DNA of 64,000 bases from the NCBI GenBank assembly GCA_963850915.1, contig CAWKND010000005.1, positions 620,001 through 684,000 of the forward strand, read 5' to 3'. Of the stretch, positions 1 through 8,355 are shown piece by piece. The notes under the pieces are model-generated. The model searched no databases. It was not told the DNA's origin and saw only the letters and a list, made by a program, of their open reading frames with translations. The number at the start of each line of letters is the position of its first letter. Position 1 is the stretch's first letter. The translations under genes were made by a program, and so were the position numbers. This DNA comes from CAVTWH01 sp963850915 (GTDB taxonomy: Bacteria > Actinomycetota > Actinomycetes > Mycobacteriales > Micromonosporaceae).

Positions 1-921
1 GTTGGCGAGCGACATGAGGGCGTTCTGGGTACCGGCGACGGCCGCGACGAAGATGGCGATGTCGCCGACCGAGAGTCTGCCCTGGCGGGCGGATTGGGCT
101 GCCCAGACCAGTCCGGCTCCGGCGACCAGCGCGGCGAGCAGCGCCAGGCCGGTCTGCACGAGCGCGTGGGTACGGTCCTGCTGCTGCTTGGCGCTGTTGG
201 CACTGCGGCGGTCGGCGAGCATCCGCTCCCGCAGGTACCGCCCGGTACCGAACAGTCGCACCTCCTTGGCAGCGTCCACTGTGGACAGCAGCCGCCCGTA
301 GAACAGTTCGCGCCGCTGTGCCGGCCCGATGCTCCAGTACATCGTCGCCCGGCGGCGGGACAGCACCAGCTCGGCGACCACGGTCGGGGTACCCGCGACC
401 AGTACCAGCCCGGTCATCGTCGGGCTCAGGAGCAGCAGCGCCCCGACGAAGCCACCGATGGTCAGTACCGCCTGGCCGACGCCGAGGCAGCCGTCGACCA
501 CGTCGCCGAGGCTGACATCGACGGTCTGCTGGGCCATCCGCAGCCGGTCGAGGAAGCGCGGATCCTCGAAGCGGCTCAGCCCGACGAACCCGTCGACGGA
601 GCTGAACAGTCGGTCCTGAGCCAGCATCCCGGCCCGCCGGTCCAGCTGTGCCCGCAGGTACTGCAGGATCTGCGGCACCGTCGCCACCAGCGCGCCGGTG
701 GCCGCCAGCCCGAGGGTGAGGCCGAGCAGCGCGCTGATGCCGGCGCCGGCCACCAGCCGGTCGATGACGAGCTTGGTGAGCCACGCGATGACCACCGGGG
801 CGACACCGGCCGAGAGGGTCAGCACAACGTAGGCGGCGAACACCCCGGGAGCCGCCCGGGCCACCAACGCTGTGGCGGACGGGATGCGGCGCAGCAGGTC
901 CCGGGAGCCGCCGTCACTCAT
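1..921 (-). CDS. ABC exporter, transmembrane domain (3' end outside window)
   Basis: Reading the minus strand from the ATG at 921 gives an uninterrupted frame of about 307 residues that runs off the left edge. It has the layout of a type-1 ABC exporter membrane domain: an N-terminal cytosolic stretch (MSDGGSRDLLRRI), hydrophobic segments near residues 28-45, 62-85, 150-175 and 255-280, and a coupling-helix-like stretch around DAAKEVRLFG. The nucleotide-binding domain would lie beyond the edge. The start overlaps the stop of the upstream methyltransferase by ATGA (918-921), so it is the last visible gene of the peptide operon. By position it is the likely exporter of the mature peptide; substrate is inferred only. 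Confidence 0.85.
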   Translation of the reverse strand, partial: MSDGGSRDLLRRIPSATALVARAAPGVFAAYVVLTLSAGVAPVVIAWLTKLVIDRLVAGAGISALLGLTLGLAATGALVATVPQILQYLRAQLDRRAGMLAQDRLFSSVDGFVGLSRFEDPRFLDRLRMAQQTVDVSLGDVVDGCLGVGQAVLTIGGFVGALLLLSPTMTGLVLVAGTPTVVAELVLSRRRATMYWSIGPAQRRELFYGRLLSTVDAAKEVRLFGTGRYLRERMLADRRSANSAKQQQDRTHALVQTGLALLAALVAGAGLVWAAQSARQGRLSVGDIAIFVAAVAGTQNALMSLAN

Positions 922-1670
922 GCCTGCTTCACCGCCCGGTATCCGACCAGCAGCGGCGGGAAGTCGGCGCCGTCGTAGTCGTGGAACATCGTGGCCTCGA
1001 AACCGTTTCGTGACAACAGCTCCAGGACGAACGCCGGGTCGAGCAGGAGTACCGAGTGGTGCTCGTCGCTACGCCGGTAACCCTCCCCGTACCGGCGGAA
1101 CACGGTGATGTCCCGGGTCAGCAGCCGCTCGCCGATGACCGTCTCGACGCAGAGGCTCCAGTCGTCGGTGTGCCGGAAGTGCTGCCGTGCTGGGCCATCC
1201 GTGGCGACCGGGGCGTTCAGGTCGAACAGCAGCAACCCACCCGGGCGCAGCGCCTGCCCGATCCGCCGCACCACTCGCGCCAGCGCCGACTCGTCGACCC
1301 GCGGATCGAACACATACCCGAGCGACTGCCCGATGGACGTGACGGCGACGCACGCGGGCAGCTCGACATCGAGGAATGAACCACAGACGAACTGTGCCGC
1401 CGGGGCCGTCTGCCGGGCCAGCGCGATCATGTCAGCGGAGAGGTCCACGCCGAGCACCCGGTACCCGGCGTCGCAGAGCGCGCGGGCCAGGATGCCGGTA
1501 CCACACCCCAGGTCCACCACCAGTCCGTCCCGGATTCCGTGCTCCCGCAACTGTTCCAGCACCGTGACGGTGGCCAGCCGGACGAAGTCACTGTGCCCGG
1601 TCTGGTGAGCAAACGCCATGTCCACCCGGTACCCAGGTGAGGTGGTGGCCAGGTCAGGCGGCAGTGGCAT
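918..1670 (-). CDS. Class I SAM-dependent methyltransferase of the peptide operon
   Basis: About 250 residues with a Rossmann methyltransferase core: motif I VVDLGCGTG, an acidic motif II (VLGVDLSADM), and the post-motif LRPGGLLLFDLN. The ATG at 1670 is preceded by GAGG and overlaps the thioredoxin gene by 17 bases; an internal ATG at 1619 is the alternative. It sits between the thioredoxin-like gene and the exporter in an all-minus operon, so it may methylate the peptide or a small-molecule intermediate. The family assignment is firm; the substrate is not visible. It is not closely recognisable as one of the named protein carboxyl methyltransferases. Confidence 0.85.
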   Translation of the reverse strand: MPLPPDLATTSPGYRVDMAFAHQTGHSDFVRLATVTVLEQLREHGIRDGLVVDLGCGTGILARALCDAGYRVLGVDLSADMIALARQTAPAAQFVCGSFLDVELPACVAVTSIGQSLGYVFDPRVDESALARVVRRIGQALRPGGLLLFDLNAPVATDGPARQHFRHTDDWSLCVETVIGERLLTRDITVFRRYGEGYRRSDEHHSVLLLDPAFVLELLSRNGFEATMFHDYDGADFPPLLVGYRAVKQA

Positions 1671-2259
1671 GGGACGCCTCGGAGCCGGCCAGCCACCCTT
1701 CAGCCACCTCGGTCCAGTCGGCGCCGCCCACATGGCCGCGCGCGGCGACCTGCCCGTCCGGGTCGACCAGGACGAAGTACGGGATCACCCCGGTCGGGTT
1801 GTAGTCGGCGATCATCGTGGTCCGCGTGGGTGGCGCGGCGAGTACCGGATGGGTGACCCGGCGGCCGTTCTCGTTCTCGATCTCGGCCAGAAAGCTCTTC
1901 GTCCGGTCCGGCCCGACATCCGTGACCAGTACCAGCTCCACCCCCGCGCGCCGGGCGGCCGGGCCGACCGTGGGCAGCAGGTCGAAGACCCGGTGGCAGC
2001 TGCCACAGTTGGGCGAGACGAACAGGTAGCCGACTGCGCGCCCGGACAGCCGCTGGCTGGAGATGCTCTTGCCGGCGGGGGAGAGTGCGTTGAACACCGG
2101 CGCGAAACCGCCCAGTGCCAACGGGACTCCGCCACCATGGGCGTCCGCGTCGTGTAGGTGGTCGGTGGCCCGCAGCCGAGCCAGTACCCGCATCAGCAGC
2201 GCCAGGTTGACCACGCACACGATGCTGACCGCGAGCAGGATCAGGGTACGCACGTCCAT
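1654..2259 (-). CDS. Membrane-anchored TlpA/MauD-like thioredoxin
   Basis: 201 residues. An N-terminal hydrophobic segment (residues 5-27) is followed by a redoxin fold with a CGSC active site at residues 85-88 (SPNCGSCHRVF) and the cis-proline region GVIPYFVLVD. This is the layout of anchored TlpA, ResA and MauD proteins, which set the oxidation state of thiols outside the membrane. It directly follows the MauE-like gene, as MauD follows MauE in methylamine dehydrogenase loci. The precursor encoded in the same operon carries six cysteines, so disulfide formation, isomerisation or protection of the peptide is a reasonable inference. Confidence 0.88.
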   Translation of the reverse strand: MDVRTLILLAVSIVCVVNLALLMRVLARLRATDHLHDADAHGGGVPLALGGFAPVFNALSPAGKSISSQRLSGRAVGYLFVSPNCGSCHRVFDLLPTVGPAARRAGVELVLVTDVGPDRTKSFLAEIENENGRRVTHPVLAAPPTRTTMIADYNPTGVIPYFVLVDPDGQVAARGHVGGADWTEVAEGWLAGSEASHATAA

Positions 2260-2269
2260 CTCAGCCTCC

Positions 2270-2824
2270 TCACTCAGCGGTTCCGGGTACCTGCACCGCG
2301 GTCAGCACGACGTTGGCGAGGTTGGTGACGAGCAGCGCCGCGCAGACGCCGACGAGCGCGACGAGTACCGTGTCGGTCGCCGACAGCCGCGCGTCCGGTA
2401 TGCCGGCGGACAGGCCGATTCCGGCGCACGCCAACAGGAGCAGGTTGCGGGCCACGTCGTACCACGAGACGTGTGCCGGGCTGGCGCCGAAGCAGTGGCA
2501 CGCCACCCGCATGCCGCGTACCCGCACCGTGGTGAGCGCCGCCGTGTATCCCAGCAGCAGCAGGCCACCGAGGCCAAGGCCGAGCCGGCCGGCCAGTCCG
2601 GCAGCGGGCAGGTAGCCGGCCAGCAGCAGTGCGACGGTCACCACCTCGACGGCGGTCAGCGTTCGCGCCACGGGCTGGATCCAGCGTGGCGCAACGAGTT
2701 TGAAGCTGCGGACGGCTGCCTCGAAGCCCTCCGGATCGCGTAGCTTGCTGACCAGCGAGGCCAGGAACGTTGCCGCGACCACGGTCTGGCCGAACACCAG
2801 CGCGACCGCGTGCCAGTTCTGCAT
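2270..2824 (-). CDS. MauE/DoxX-like redox membrane protein
   Basis: 184 residues with four predicted membrane helices, near residues 7-26, 57-75, 79-100 and 126-140, plus a C-terminal one at 149-172. The motif RVACHCFGA at residues 107-115 matches the cysteine-containing loop typical of the MauE family, whose members partner thioredoxin-like proteins. The ATG at 2824 lies just after the protease stop (2830); a GTG at 2833 overlapping that stop is possible. Together with the neighbouring CGSC thioredoxin it forms a two-gene thiol-redox module inside the peptide operon. Confidence 0.85.
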   Translation of the reverse strand: MQNWHAVALVFGQTVVAATFLASLVSKLRDPEGFEAAVRSFKLVAPRWIQPVARTLTAVEVVTVALLLAGYLPAAGLAGRLGLGLGGLLLLGYTAALTTVRVRGMRVACHCFGASPAHVSWYDVARNLLLLACAGIGLSAGIPDARLSATDTVLVALVGVCAALLVTNLANVVLTAVQVPGTAE

Positions 2825-2829
2825 GTGTG

Positions 2830-3702
2830 TCACCCCATCTCCCAGCGGACGCCCGGACCCTCGGATCCGGACGGGTACTCGACGCGGCGGGCGTGGAAGT
2901 CGCCGCCGGACAGCAGTGCCACCACGCGATGCCCGTTGCTCTGCGCCGCGAGCTGGTCGCGGCAGTCGCGGACCACGCCCCACAGCAGCGCCTCCTCGTG
3001 CGGCGGCGGGAAACTGACCCGCAGGCCGAGCGCGCGGGCCTGGTCGCGGGTGATCGCGTAGTCGTGCGCGTGGAAGCCGGAGACCAGCCGGTCGACGATC
3101 GCGTCCCGGTGCGCCTGGTCAGCCTCCGGGAGCTGGTGCGCCAGCAGCTCGGCGGCGCTGTCCCGGATGAGCCGGTCGGCGCGGTAGAAGGCGCCGAGGG
3201 TACCGGGAAAGACCCGCTGTGCCAGCAGGGCCAACACCTGCAGCCGGTCCTCGTCGCGCTCGACGCCGAACCAGTCGCGCGCCATCGCCCGGAACGCGCG
3301 CACGTCCTCGCCGGACAGGATTCCCGGCTCCCCGGGTCGGCCGCCACTGCCGGCGGCCGAGCCGATCTGCGGGTCCAGTGGCCCGAGTTCGGCCAGCGGC
3401 CCGAGTACGATCTCGTGCGCCCCCAGGCACAGCAGCGTCCCCGCCGAGCGCGCCCGATGCGCCACGAGTACGGTCAGCCGGTCGGTGTACCCGTGCAGCA
3501 GCAGTGCCAGTCGCCGTGCGGCGGCCGGGTTCCCGCCGTTGGTGGCGAGTACCAGATCGAGCCGGGGTACGTGCCCCACCCGGCGCAGGTGCTCGTACAT
3601 CACCCGCGGGGCGTCCTGGTCGATCAGCCCGTGGTAGACGACGGCGTGGCTGCCACGCAACGCTTCCAGCTCGGGGAGCCGGTTCACCGGAGCGCTGTCC
3701 AT
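2830..3702 (-). CDS. SDH-family Clp-fold serine protease
   Basis: 290 residues. It matches the serine-dehydrogenase-proteinase family (crotonase/ClpP fold; Pfam SDH_sah type): a glycine-rich oxyanion stretch ATNGGNP at residues 53-59, the nucleophile motif RARSAGTLLCLGA with Ser86, then the family-typical LGPLAELGPLDPQ. No signal peptide is seen, so it is probably cytosolic. The start ATG shares a base with the ATP-grasp stop (TGATG), implying translational coupling. A protease placed between the maturase and redox genes is a candidate for leader removal or turnover of the precursor; that role is inferred from position. Confidence 0.8.
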   Translation of the reverse strand: MDSAPVNRLPELEALRGSHAVVYHGLIDQDAPRVMYEHLRRVGHVPRLDLVLATNGGNPAAARRLALLLHGYTDRLTVLVAHRARSAGTLLCLGAHEIVLGPLAELGPLDPQIGSAAGSGGRPGEPGILSGEDVRAFRAMARDWFGVERDEDRLQVLALLAQRVFPGTLGAFYRADRLIRDSAAELLAHQLPEADQAHRDAIVDRLVSGFHAHDYAITRDQARALGLRVSFPPPHEEALLWGVVRDCRDQLAAQSNGHRVVALLSGGDFHARRVEYPSGSEGPGVRWEMG

Positions 3703-4718
3703 CAGCCGTTCCCGCCCCGGATCAGGCAGTCGGCCATCGCCGCGCCCATCCGCAGCTCGGGTACCCGCTCCTCGACGAAGAGGAACTGTCCGTTGGGATT
3801 GATCTCCAGGAACACGTACCGGCCGTCGGGCGTGAGTACCAGGTCGACGGCGCTGAAGTTGAGCCCGTACCCCCGGGTGAGCGCGATGCACTGGGCCGCA
3901 ACAGAATCGGGCAGCTCGGCGCGGCGGTACTCGACGGGTACGTCGAAGCGCCGCCAGTCGACCACGGTCTCCGCGTGCTCCTGGGAGAGGATCTCGACCG
4001 GGAACAGCTCGTCGCCGATGACGGTGACCCGCAGTTCGCTGCGCTTCGGCACGTACTCCTGGAACTGGCAGGGCACCGCGCGTACCGACTCCAGCCGGTC
4101 GAGGTAGGCGGCGGTGACCCGGGTGGTCTCCACGAACCGGGACGGCGGCCGCTGCTCCCACTCCTGCTCCACGTAGCGGCGGGCAGCCAGGTACGGGTCG
4201 CTGAGCACCTTGTAGACGATCTGCCCGGCGCACTCGTCGTAGAACGCGCGTACCGCCTCGGGATCGGTGGTCACCAGCGTCCGGGGTACCTCGAAGCCCA
4301 GCGCGACCGCCCGGCGCAGCTGCTCGGCCTTGAAGCCGGCGCGGCGGATGTGCTCGGGATGGCTGACCCAGTAGCAGTCCAGCCCGCCGATCAGGCCGCG
4401 CACCGCGTGCTCGGTCTCCTCGATGGCGAACTCGCGCTGCTGGTCGTGCAGGTCGGGGGAGAGGCCGAAGGCGTTGGGCTTGCGCCACCACACCGAGGTG
4501 AGTCCGGTGAGGTCGACGGTACGACCGTTGCCGTGCAAGACGATGGTGCCGGCCCAGTCACCGTCGCGGCGCAGCGACCACGAGAGGGTGGACCGGGCCG
4601 ACACATCGCTGGAGTTGAGCCGGACGGGCTCCTCGCCCCGTTCGCGCAGCAGCGCGATCAGGCGATCCGCGTGCGCGTCGAAGGCGTCGGTGACGATCAG
4701 GATCCGGCTCGGTTCCAT
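3702..4718 (-). CDS. ATP-grasp peptide maturase, MvdC/MvdD-like
   Basis: 338 residues. The N-terminal pre-ATP-grasp domain ends with SVWWRKPNAF, a signature seen in graspetide (microviridin-type) maturases; the C-terminal ATP-grasp domain carries the metal-binding strand YVFLEINPNGQFLFVEE. Such enzymes activate side-chain carboxylates with ATP to form ester or amide crosslinks in a precursor peptide. The precursor gene lies 140 bases upstream on the same strand and supplies acidic residues as well as Thr, Ser and Lys acceptors. A GTGGAG-like ribosome site precedes the ATG at 4718. The family is clear; whether the product is a graspetide or a new linkage is open. Confidence 0.88.
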   Translation of the reverse strand: MEPSRILIVTDAFDAHADRLIALLRERGEEPVRLNSSDVSARSTLSWSLRRDGDWAGTIVLHGNGRTVDLTGLTSVWWRKPNAFGLSPDLHDQQREFAIEETEHAVRGLIGGLDCYWVSHPEHIRRAGFKAEQLRRAVALGFEVPRTLVTTDPEAVRAFYDECAGQIVYKVLSDPYLAARRYVEQEWEQRPPSRFVETTRVTAAYLDRLESVRAVPCQFQEYVPKRSELRVTVIGDELFPVEILSQEHAETVVDWRRFDVPVEYRRAELPDSVAAQCIALTRGYGLNFSAVDLVLTPDGRYVFLEINPNGQFLFVEERVPELRMGAAMADCLIRGGNG

Positions 4719-4752
4719 GACTGCTCCACTCGTTTGGCGACTGGCCGGTCAA

Positions 4753-4770
4753 CCGGGCCGCTGCGCCCGG
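4753..4770. terminator. Hairpin between precursor and maturase genes
   Basis: A perfect 6-bp stem CCGGGC/GCCCGG with a 6-base loop lies in the 140-base gap between the precursor stop and the ATP-grasp start. There is no T-run. It could be a partial terminator giving more precursor than enzyme, a common layout for peptide natural products, but short GC stems are frequent in such DNA. Confidence 0.3.
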
Positions 4771-4858
4771 CGGGTCAGCTCAGCGGTGGCCGCAGCGGGA
4801 GAACGCGGGTGGCGTCACCTCAGACTGGGTACCCGCGTGCGGAGGGAGGTGGGTCGGC

Positions 4859-5104
4859 TCACCCGTAGTCGCACTTGCTGAAGCAGTTGTTCGCCGTGGA
4901 GGTGCAGTGGCCACCCATGACGCAGGCGGTACCCGTCCCGTGGCAGGTGGCGTACGGCGACCTGCCGCGTGTGCACAGCGCGTCGCCCAGGCTCACTTCG
5001 CCGTCGCCGGCCCATACGAACTGCTGCTGGTCCTCGTCGTACCAGCCGATTGCGTCGGTCTCCGGCTCCAGCACGGCGACGTCGAACGCGAAGAGTTCGG
5101 TCAT
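4859..5104 (-). CDS. Cys-rich RiPP precursor peptide
   Basis: 81 residues. The start at 5104 is fixed by a strong AAGGGAGGG ribosome site nine bases upstream. Residues 1-40 form an acidic, cysteine-free leader (MTELFAFDVAVLEPETDAIG and on). Residues 41-81 form a core with six Cys at 44, 54, 61, 67, 74 and 78, and are rich in Thr, Ser, Gly and Asn, ending CFSKCDYG. It is the first gene of a seven-gene operon with ATP-grasp, protease, redox, methyltransferase and exporter genes. I do not recognise the core as a named family; the leader is not the usual graspetide PFFARFL type. Confidence 0.82.
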   Translation of the reverse strand: MTELFAFDVAVLEPETDAIGWYDEDQQQFVWAGDGEVSLGDALCTRGRSPYATCHGTGTACVMGGHCTSTANNCFSKCDYG

Positions 5105-5215
5105 CTTGATCCCTCCCTTCTGACCTTGAACCAAGACCCAATCTTTTCCTTCCCGTAACATTCCTGTCTTGTAAAAAATCGAGCATCTTCGATCACGAAG
5201 CGGGCTATGGGTCGT
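5105..5215 (-). promoter_or_regulatory. AT-rich leader and likely promoter of the peptide operon
   Basis: This 111-base gap between the AraC stop and the precursor start is much richer in A and T than its surroundings, including a run of six T on the minus strand near 5176. That is typical of a promoter in this DNA. I could not settle a single -35/-10 pair. Confidence 0.4.
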
Positions 5216-5989
5216 TCACGAAGCCGGCTGCGGGTCGCAGTACGCGGTCGGCGTGAGCCCCGCCAACGCCTGGAACTCGTGGCACAGGTGGGCATGGTCG
5301 TAGTAGCCGCACTCGCTCACCACCTTCGCGGTGGGTAGCCCCGATGCCAGCAGCCGCCGGGCATTGCCGAACCGGAAGACCCGCGCGGCGACCTTGGGGC
5401 TCAGCCCGATCTGTTGCCGGAAACGCTGCTCCAGTTGGCGCTGGCCGAGATTGACGTGCGCGGCGAGGGCGGTGACGGCGATCCGGCCGCGGGTACGCGC
5501 GAGTTCGTGCCAGGCCCGGGAGACATCGGGGGAGTACGGGCGACCGGTCGCCGCCCGCTCCTCCAGCCAGCCGCGTACCGCCGCCGCCACAGTCCGGCGT
5601 GGACTGGTGGTCGCCGCGGTCAGCAGCCCCGCCAGCGGCGAGCACCCCACCTCGATTACCGCGTCGACCAGTTCGCGCATCGCGAGCCCGAGACTGAAGG
5701 CCAGCAACGGTTCCATGCTCACCAGTACGCCGAAGCCGGTACCGTGCAGGTCGGCGACGAGCGGCCGGGTGTGCAGCCCGTACAGCGGTGCGGTGAAGCG
5801 CCGGCCGGCCGAGACCAGAGCCAGCCCGCCGTCCACGCAGAGCAGCATCCGGACGAGCCCGTCAGGTAGCCACCGGAGCCGGCGCCCGGCGACGCCGAGC
5901 CCGCCGGCACCGAGCCGGAACGTGCGGCACTCCACCAGAGCAGCGCTGCGGTCCGCCACCGCGGCACCCCCCAGGACATGCGTTGGCAT
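5216..5989 (-). CDS. AraC-family transcription regulator
   Basis: 257 residues. The C-terminal third is a standard AraC double helix-turn-helix: GRIAVTALAAHVNLGQRQLEQRFRQ style first helix pair, then SECGYYDHAHLCHEFQALAG and a final LTPTAY signature. The N-terminal 150 residues are a ligand/dimer domain of no recognised type (DUF6597-like proteins have this arrangement). It is co-oriented with and immediately upstream of the precursor operon, so it is the obvious candidate regulator of the peptide cluster, though direct control is inferred. The start codon ATG at 5989 is the first in frame. Confidence 0.85.
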   Translation of the reverse strand: MPTHVLGGAAVADRSAALVECRTFRLGAGGLGVAGRRLRWLPDGLVRMLLCVDGGLALVSAGRRFTAPLYGLHTRPLVADLHGTGFGVLVSMEPLLAFSLGLAMRELVDAVIEVGCSPLAGLLTAATTSPRRTVAAAVRGWLEERAATGRPYSPDVSRAWHELARTRGRIAVTALAAHVNLGQRQLEQRFRQQIGLSPKVAARVFRFGNARRLLASGLPTAKVVSECGYYDHAHLCHEFQALAGLTPTAYCDPQPAS

Positions 5990-6099
5990 CGATACGCGGC
6001 GATCGGGCCCCGATCGACGATCAAAGCTCGAGGGTGGTCGAAGACGGCCGGGTACCGCGCGCCACGCAGTGTTATCTTGCGGATACCGGAAGTACCGAC

Positions 6100-6111
6100 A
6101 GACAGCTGTCT
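6100..6111. promoter_or_regulatory. 12-bp palindrome upstream of the AraC gene
   Basis: AGACAGCTGTCT is a perfect palindrome lying about 110 bases upstream of the AraC start, in an AT-richer stretch (6060-6130) between two minus-strand genes. It is a plausible operator; no regulator can be assigned. Confidence 0.35.
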
Positions 6112-6154
6112 ATGCCCTATATGCACACATCCACCGGCGGTGGCGAATCTCGGT

Positions 6155-6913
6155 CTATCTGTCGGCGCGCGCGGCCGGTGAGCGTAGGACGAGCAGCACC
6201 GGCTGCCGGTGGGCTCGTGGTCCGATGCCGGTGGCCGCTTCACTGAGGAGATTGTCGGCAGCGGCGTCGCCGAGTTCGCCGCGCAGTTCCGCGGCGTGGG
6301 CCAGCCACAACGCGTACAGGCGTTGCCAGCGCTCGTCCAGCTCCGGGATCGGCTGCTGCTGCTCGACGAGCAGTCCGGCAGCGGCTGCCAGCTCCGACCA
6401 GCCGGGCTGCCCAGCGGCTGGTTCCCGGGCGGTGAAGACCAGCCGGCCACCCGGGATCAGTACCCGGCGTACCTCGCGCAGCGCGGCCGGCCGGTCCGCG
6501 GCCAGCGGCAACGCATCGACGCTGACCACGCCGTCGGCCGAGCGGTCGGGCAGGTCGATCCGCTCGAACGATCCGGCCTGGAACCGTGCCCTGCCGGCGG
6601 CCACGAACCGATCGGCCCGCTCGCCGGCCAGCCGTGCCGCCACCGGGCTGCGGTCGATGCCCAGCAGCCTTACGTTGAGCGCGCGCGCCAGCCACAGCCC
6701 GGGTCCGCCGCGCCCGCAGCCGAGGTCGAGCAGCAGGCCGTCCGGGCGCATCCGCAGCGCCGCGACGAGCTGGCCCAGCAGCCACCACGAGCACGAGCTG
6801 TACGCCTCGACTTCGGCCGGGTACTCGTCGCCCAGCGCCTGTGACCACAGCCGCCACAGCAGCGGACTGCGAGCGGCGCCACGGTGGATGACGTCGTACT
6901 CGTCGGCAGTCAT
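6155..6913 (-). CDS. Class I SAM-dependent methyltransferase
   Basis: 252 residues from the ATG at 6913. Motif I is LLLDLGCGRGGPG, followed by LGIDRSPVA and the catalytic-loop segment VVSVDALPLA, then LIPGGRLVFTARE. The N-terminal DEYDVIHRGAARSPLLWRLW helix resembles small-molecule methyltransferases of actinomycete secondary metabolism. It is a stand-alone gene, not coupled to the AraC gene. The N-terminal extension possible from 7015 lacks a ribosome site and is rejected. Confidence 0.82.
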   Translation of the reverse strand: MTADEYDVIHRGAARSPLLWRLWSQALGDEYPAEVEAYSSCSWWLLGQLVAALRMRPDGLLLDLGCGRGGPGLWLARALNVRLLGIDRSPVAARLAGERADRFVAAGRARFQAGSFERIDLPDRSADGVVSVDALPLAADRPAALREVRRVLIPGGRLVFTAREPAAGQPGWSELAAAAGLLVEQQQPIPELDERWQRLYALWLAHAAELRGELGDAAADNLLSEAATGIGPRAHRQPVLLVLRSPAARADR

Positions 6914-7095
6914 GCCGGGATCTTGGCACGCCGGATCCGGTGACGCATGACCGCCCGACATGCCCGGCTTATGCCGCGACAATGGCCTTGCCCGATTCGG
7001 CGGTACTGCGGTCATCCCGATTGGTGAGTACGTTGGTTTTGCCGGCCCGCAGGCTGGGCAGACTGGAGATGGCGTACGCCGCCACGGAGGTGATC

Positions 7096-8340
7096 ATGGT
7101 TGTCGGTCGACGCGAATCCCGCCGATGGTTGTTGGCCGGCCTGGTTGCCGGGCTTGCCCTGCTCGCCGGCTGTACGCACCCGTCGTCCGGCGCCGCCAGC
7201 TGGAACGGGGGGAGTGGCGGACCGGCCGCCCAGTCCGGCGCCGTCTCGGTGACGGCGCCGAAGGACGGAGCCACGGGGGTACCGACCGCAGCGGAGCTGA
7301 CCGTGCGCGCCGACGGTGCCACCGGGACAGCCGTGTACCTGACCGATCCGACCGGCAAGCAGCTGGCCGCGGCGCCCCGGGTCGACGGCTCGGCGTGGGT
7401 ACCCGCCAGCCAGCTCGCCTACGGCGTGAAGTACACCGCCACGGTCACCGCGACCGTCGGCGGCAAGAAGGTCAGCGGCAAGTCGACGTTCAGCACGATG
7501 GCCAAGCCGGCCGCGGTGATCAGCGCGCACTCGTTCCTCGGTGACAACCAGGTGGTCGGGGTGGCGGCGCCGATCGTGCTGCAGTTCGACCACGCGATCG
7601 CCCAGGACCAGCGGGCAGGGGTGGAGAAGCGGCTCTTCGTCAACGCGACGCCGGCCCAGCCGGGCAGCTGGTACTGGTTCTCCGGTACCGAGGTGCACTA
7701 CCGGCCGCAGGCCCAGTGGCAGCCGAGTACCAAGATCCAGCTGCGCGCCGCGCTCGGTGGCGTACCCATGGGCGGCGGCAGCTACGGCAAGTCGGACCTG
7801 ACGCTGGATCTGAGCGTGGTGGACACCCCGCTGGCCATCACCGTGGACGACACCACCAAGAAGCTGACCGTGACGCAGAACGGCACCGTGGTCAAGACCA
7901 TGCCGGCCAGCCTCGGCAAGGACTCCACCCCGTCGTCGAGCGGTCACATGGTGATCATGAGCCGCGACCCGCAGACGGTGTTCGACTCGTCCACCAACGG
8001 AATCCCGGTCAACTCGCCGGGCGGGTACAAGGAGACGGTCTACTTCGCGATGCGGCTCACCTGGGGCGGCCAGTTCATCCACGCGGCCCCGTGGTCGGTC
8101 GGCGCGCAGGGCCAGGACGACGTCTCGCACGGCTGCACCAACGTGTCGATGGACAACGCCGAGTGGATCTACAACAACACCCACGTCGGCGACCCGGTCA
8201 CGGTCGAGCACACCAAGCGCGGCCTGGACTGGGGCGACGGCTGGACCGACTGGGACCGCGACTGGAGCGCCTACCTGCAGGGCAGTGCGCTGCCGCACAC
8301 CAGCACCGCCTACGACTACAGCGCCCCGCACAACAACTGA
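7096..8340 (+). CDS. L,D-transpeptidase lipoprotein (YkuD domain)
   Basis: 414 residues. The ATG at 7096 has GGAGG five bases upstream, better than starts at 6940-7075. A lipoprotein signal ends in LLAGC (Cys26). Two Ig-like domains follow (about 55-140 and 150-260), then a YkuD catalytic domain whose active-site block is HAAPWSVGAQGQDDVSHGCTNV, with His, Ser-His-Gly-Cys and the catalytic Cys. This is the LdtMt2-type architecture of actinobacteria, making 3-3 crosslinks in peptidoglycan outside the membrane. Confidence 0.95.
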   Translation: MVVGRRESRRWLLAGLVAGLALLAGCTHPSSGAASWNGGSGGPAAQSGAVSVTAPKDGATGVPTAAELTVRADGATGTAVYLTDPTGKQLAAAPRVDGSAWVPASQLAYGVKYTATVTATVGGKKVSGKSTFSTMAKPAAVISAHSFLGDNQVVGVAAPIVLQFDHAIAQDQRAGVEKRLFVNATPAQPGSWYWFSGTEVHYRPQAQWQPSTKIQLRAALGGVPMGGGSYGKSDLTLDLSVVDTPLAITVDDTTKKLTVTQNGTVVKTMPASLGKDSTPSSSGHMVIMSRDPQTVFDSSTNGIPVNSPGGYKETVYFAMRLTWGGQFIHAAPWSVGAQGQDDVSHGCTNVSMDNAEWIYNNTHVGDPVTVEHTKRGLDWGDGWTDWDRDWSAYLQGSALPHTSTAYDYSAPHNN

Positions 8341-8355
8341 GCCAAACCGAACAGG

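Noticed and set aside
5105..5161. An N-terminal extension of the peptide precursor from 5161
   Set aside because: The ATG at 5104 has a far stronger ribosome site, and the added residues (MLREGKDWVLVQGQKGGIK) would be translated from that site itself.
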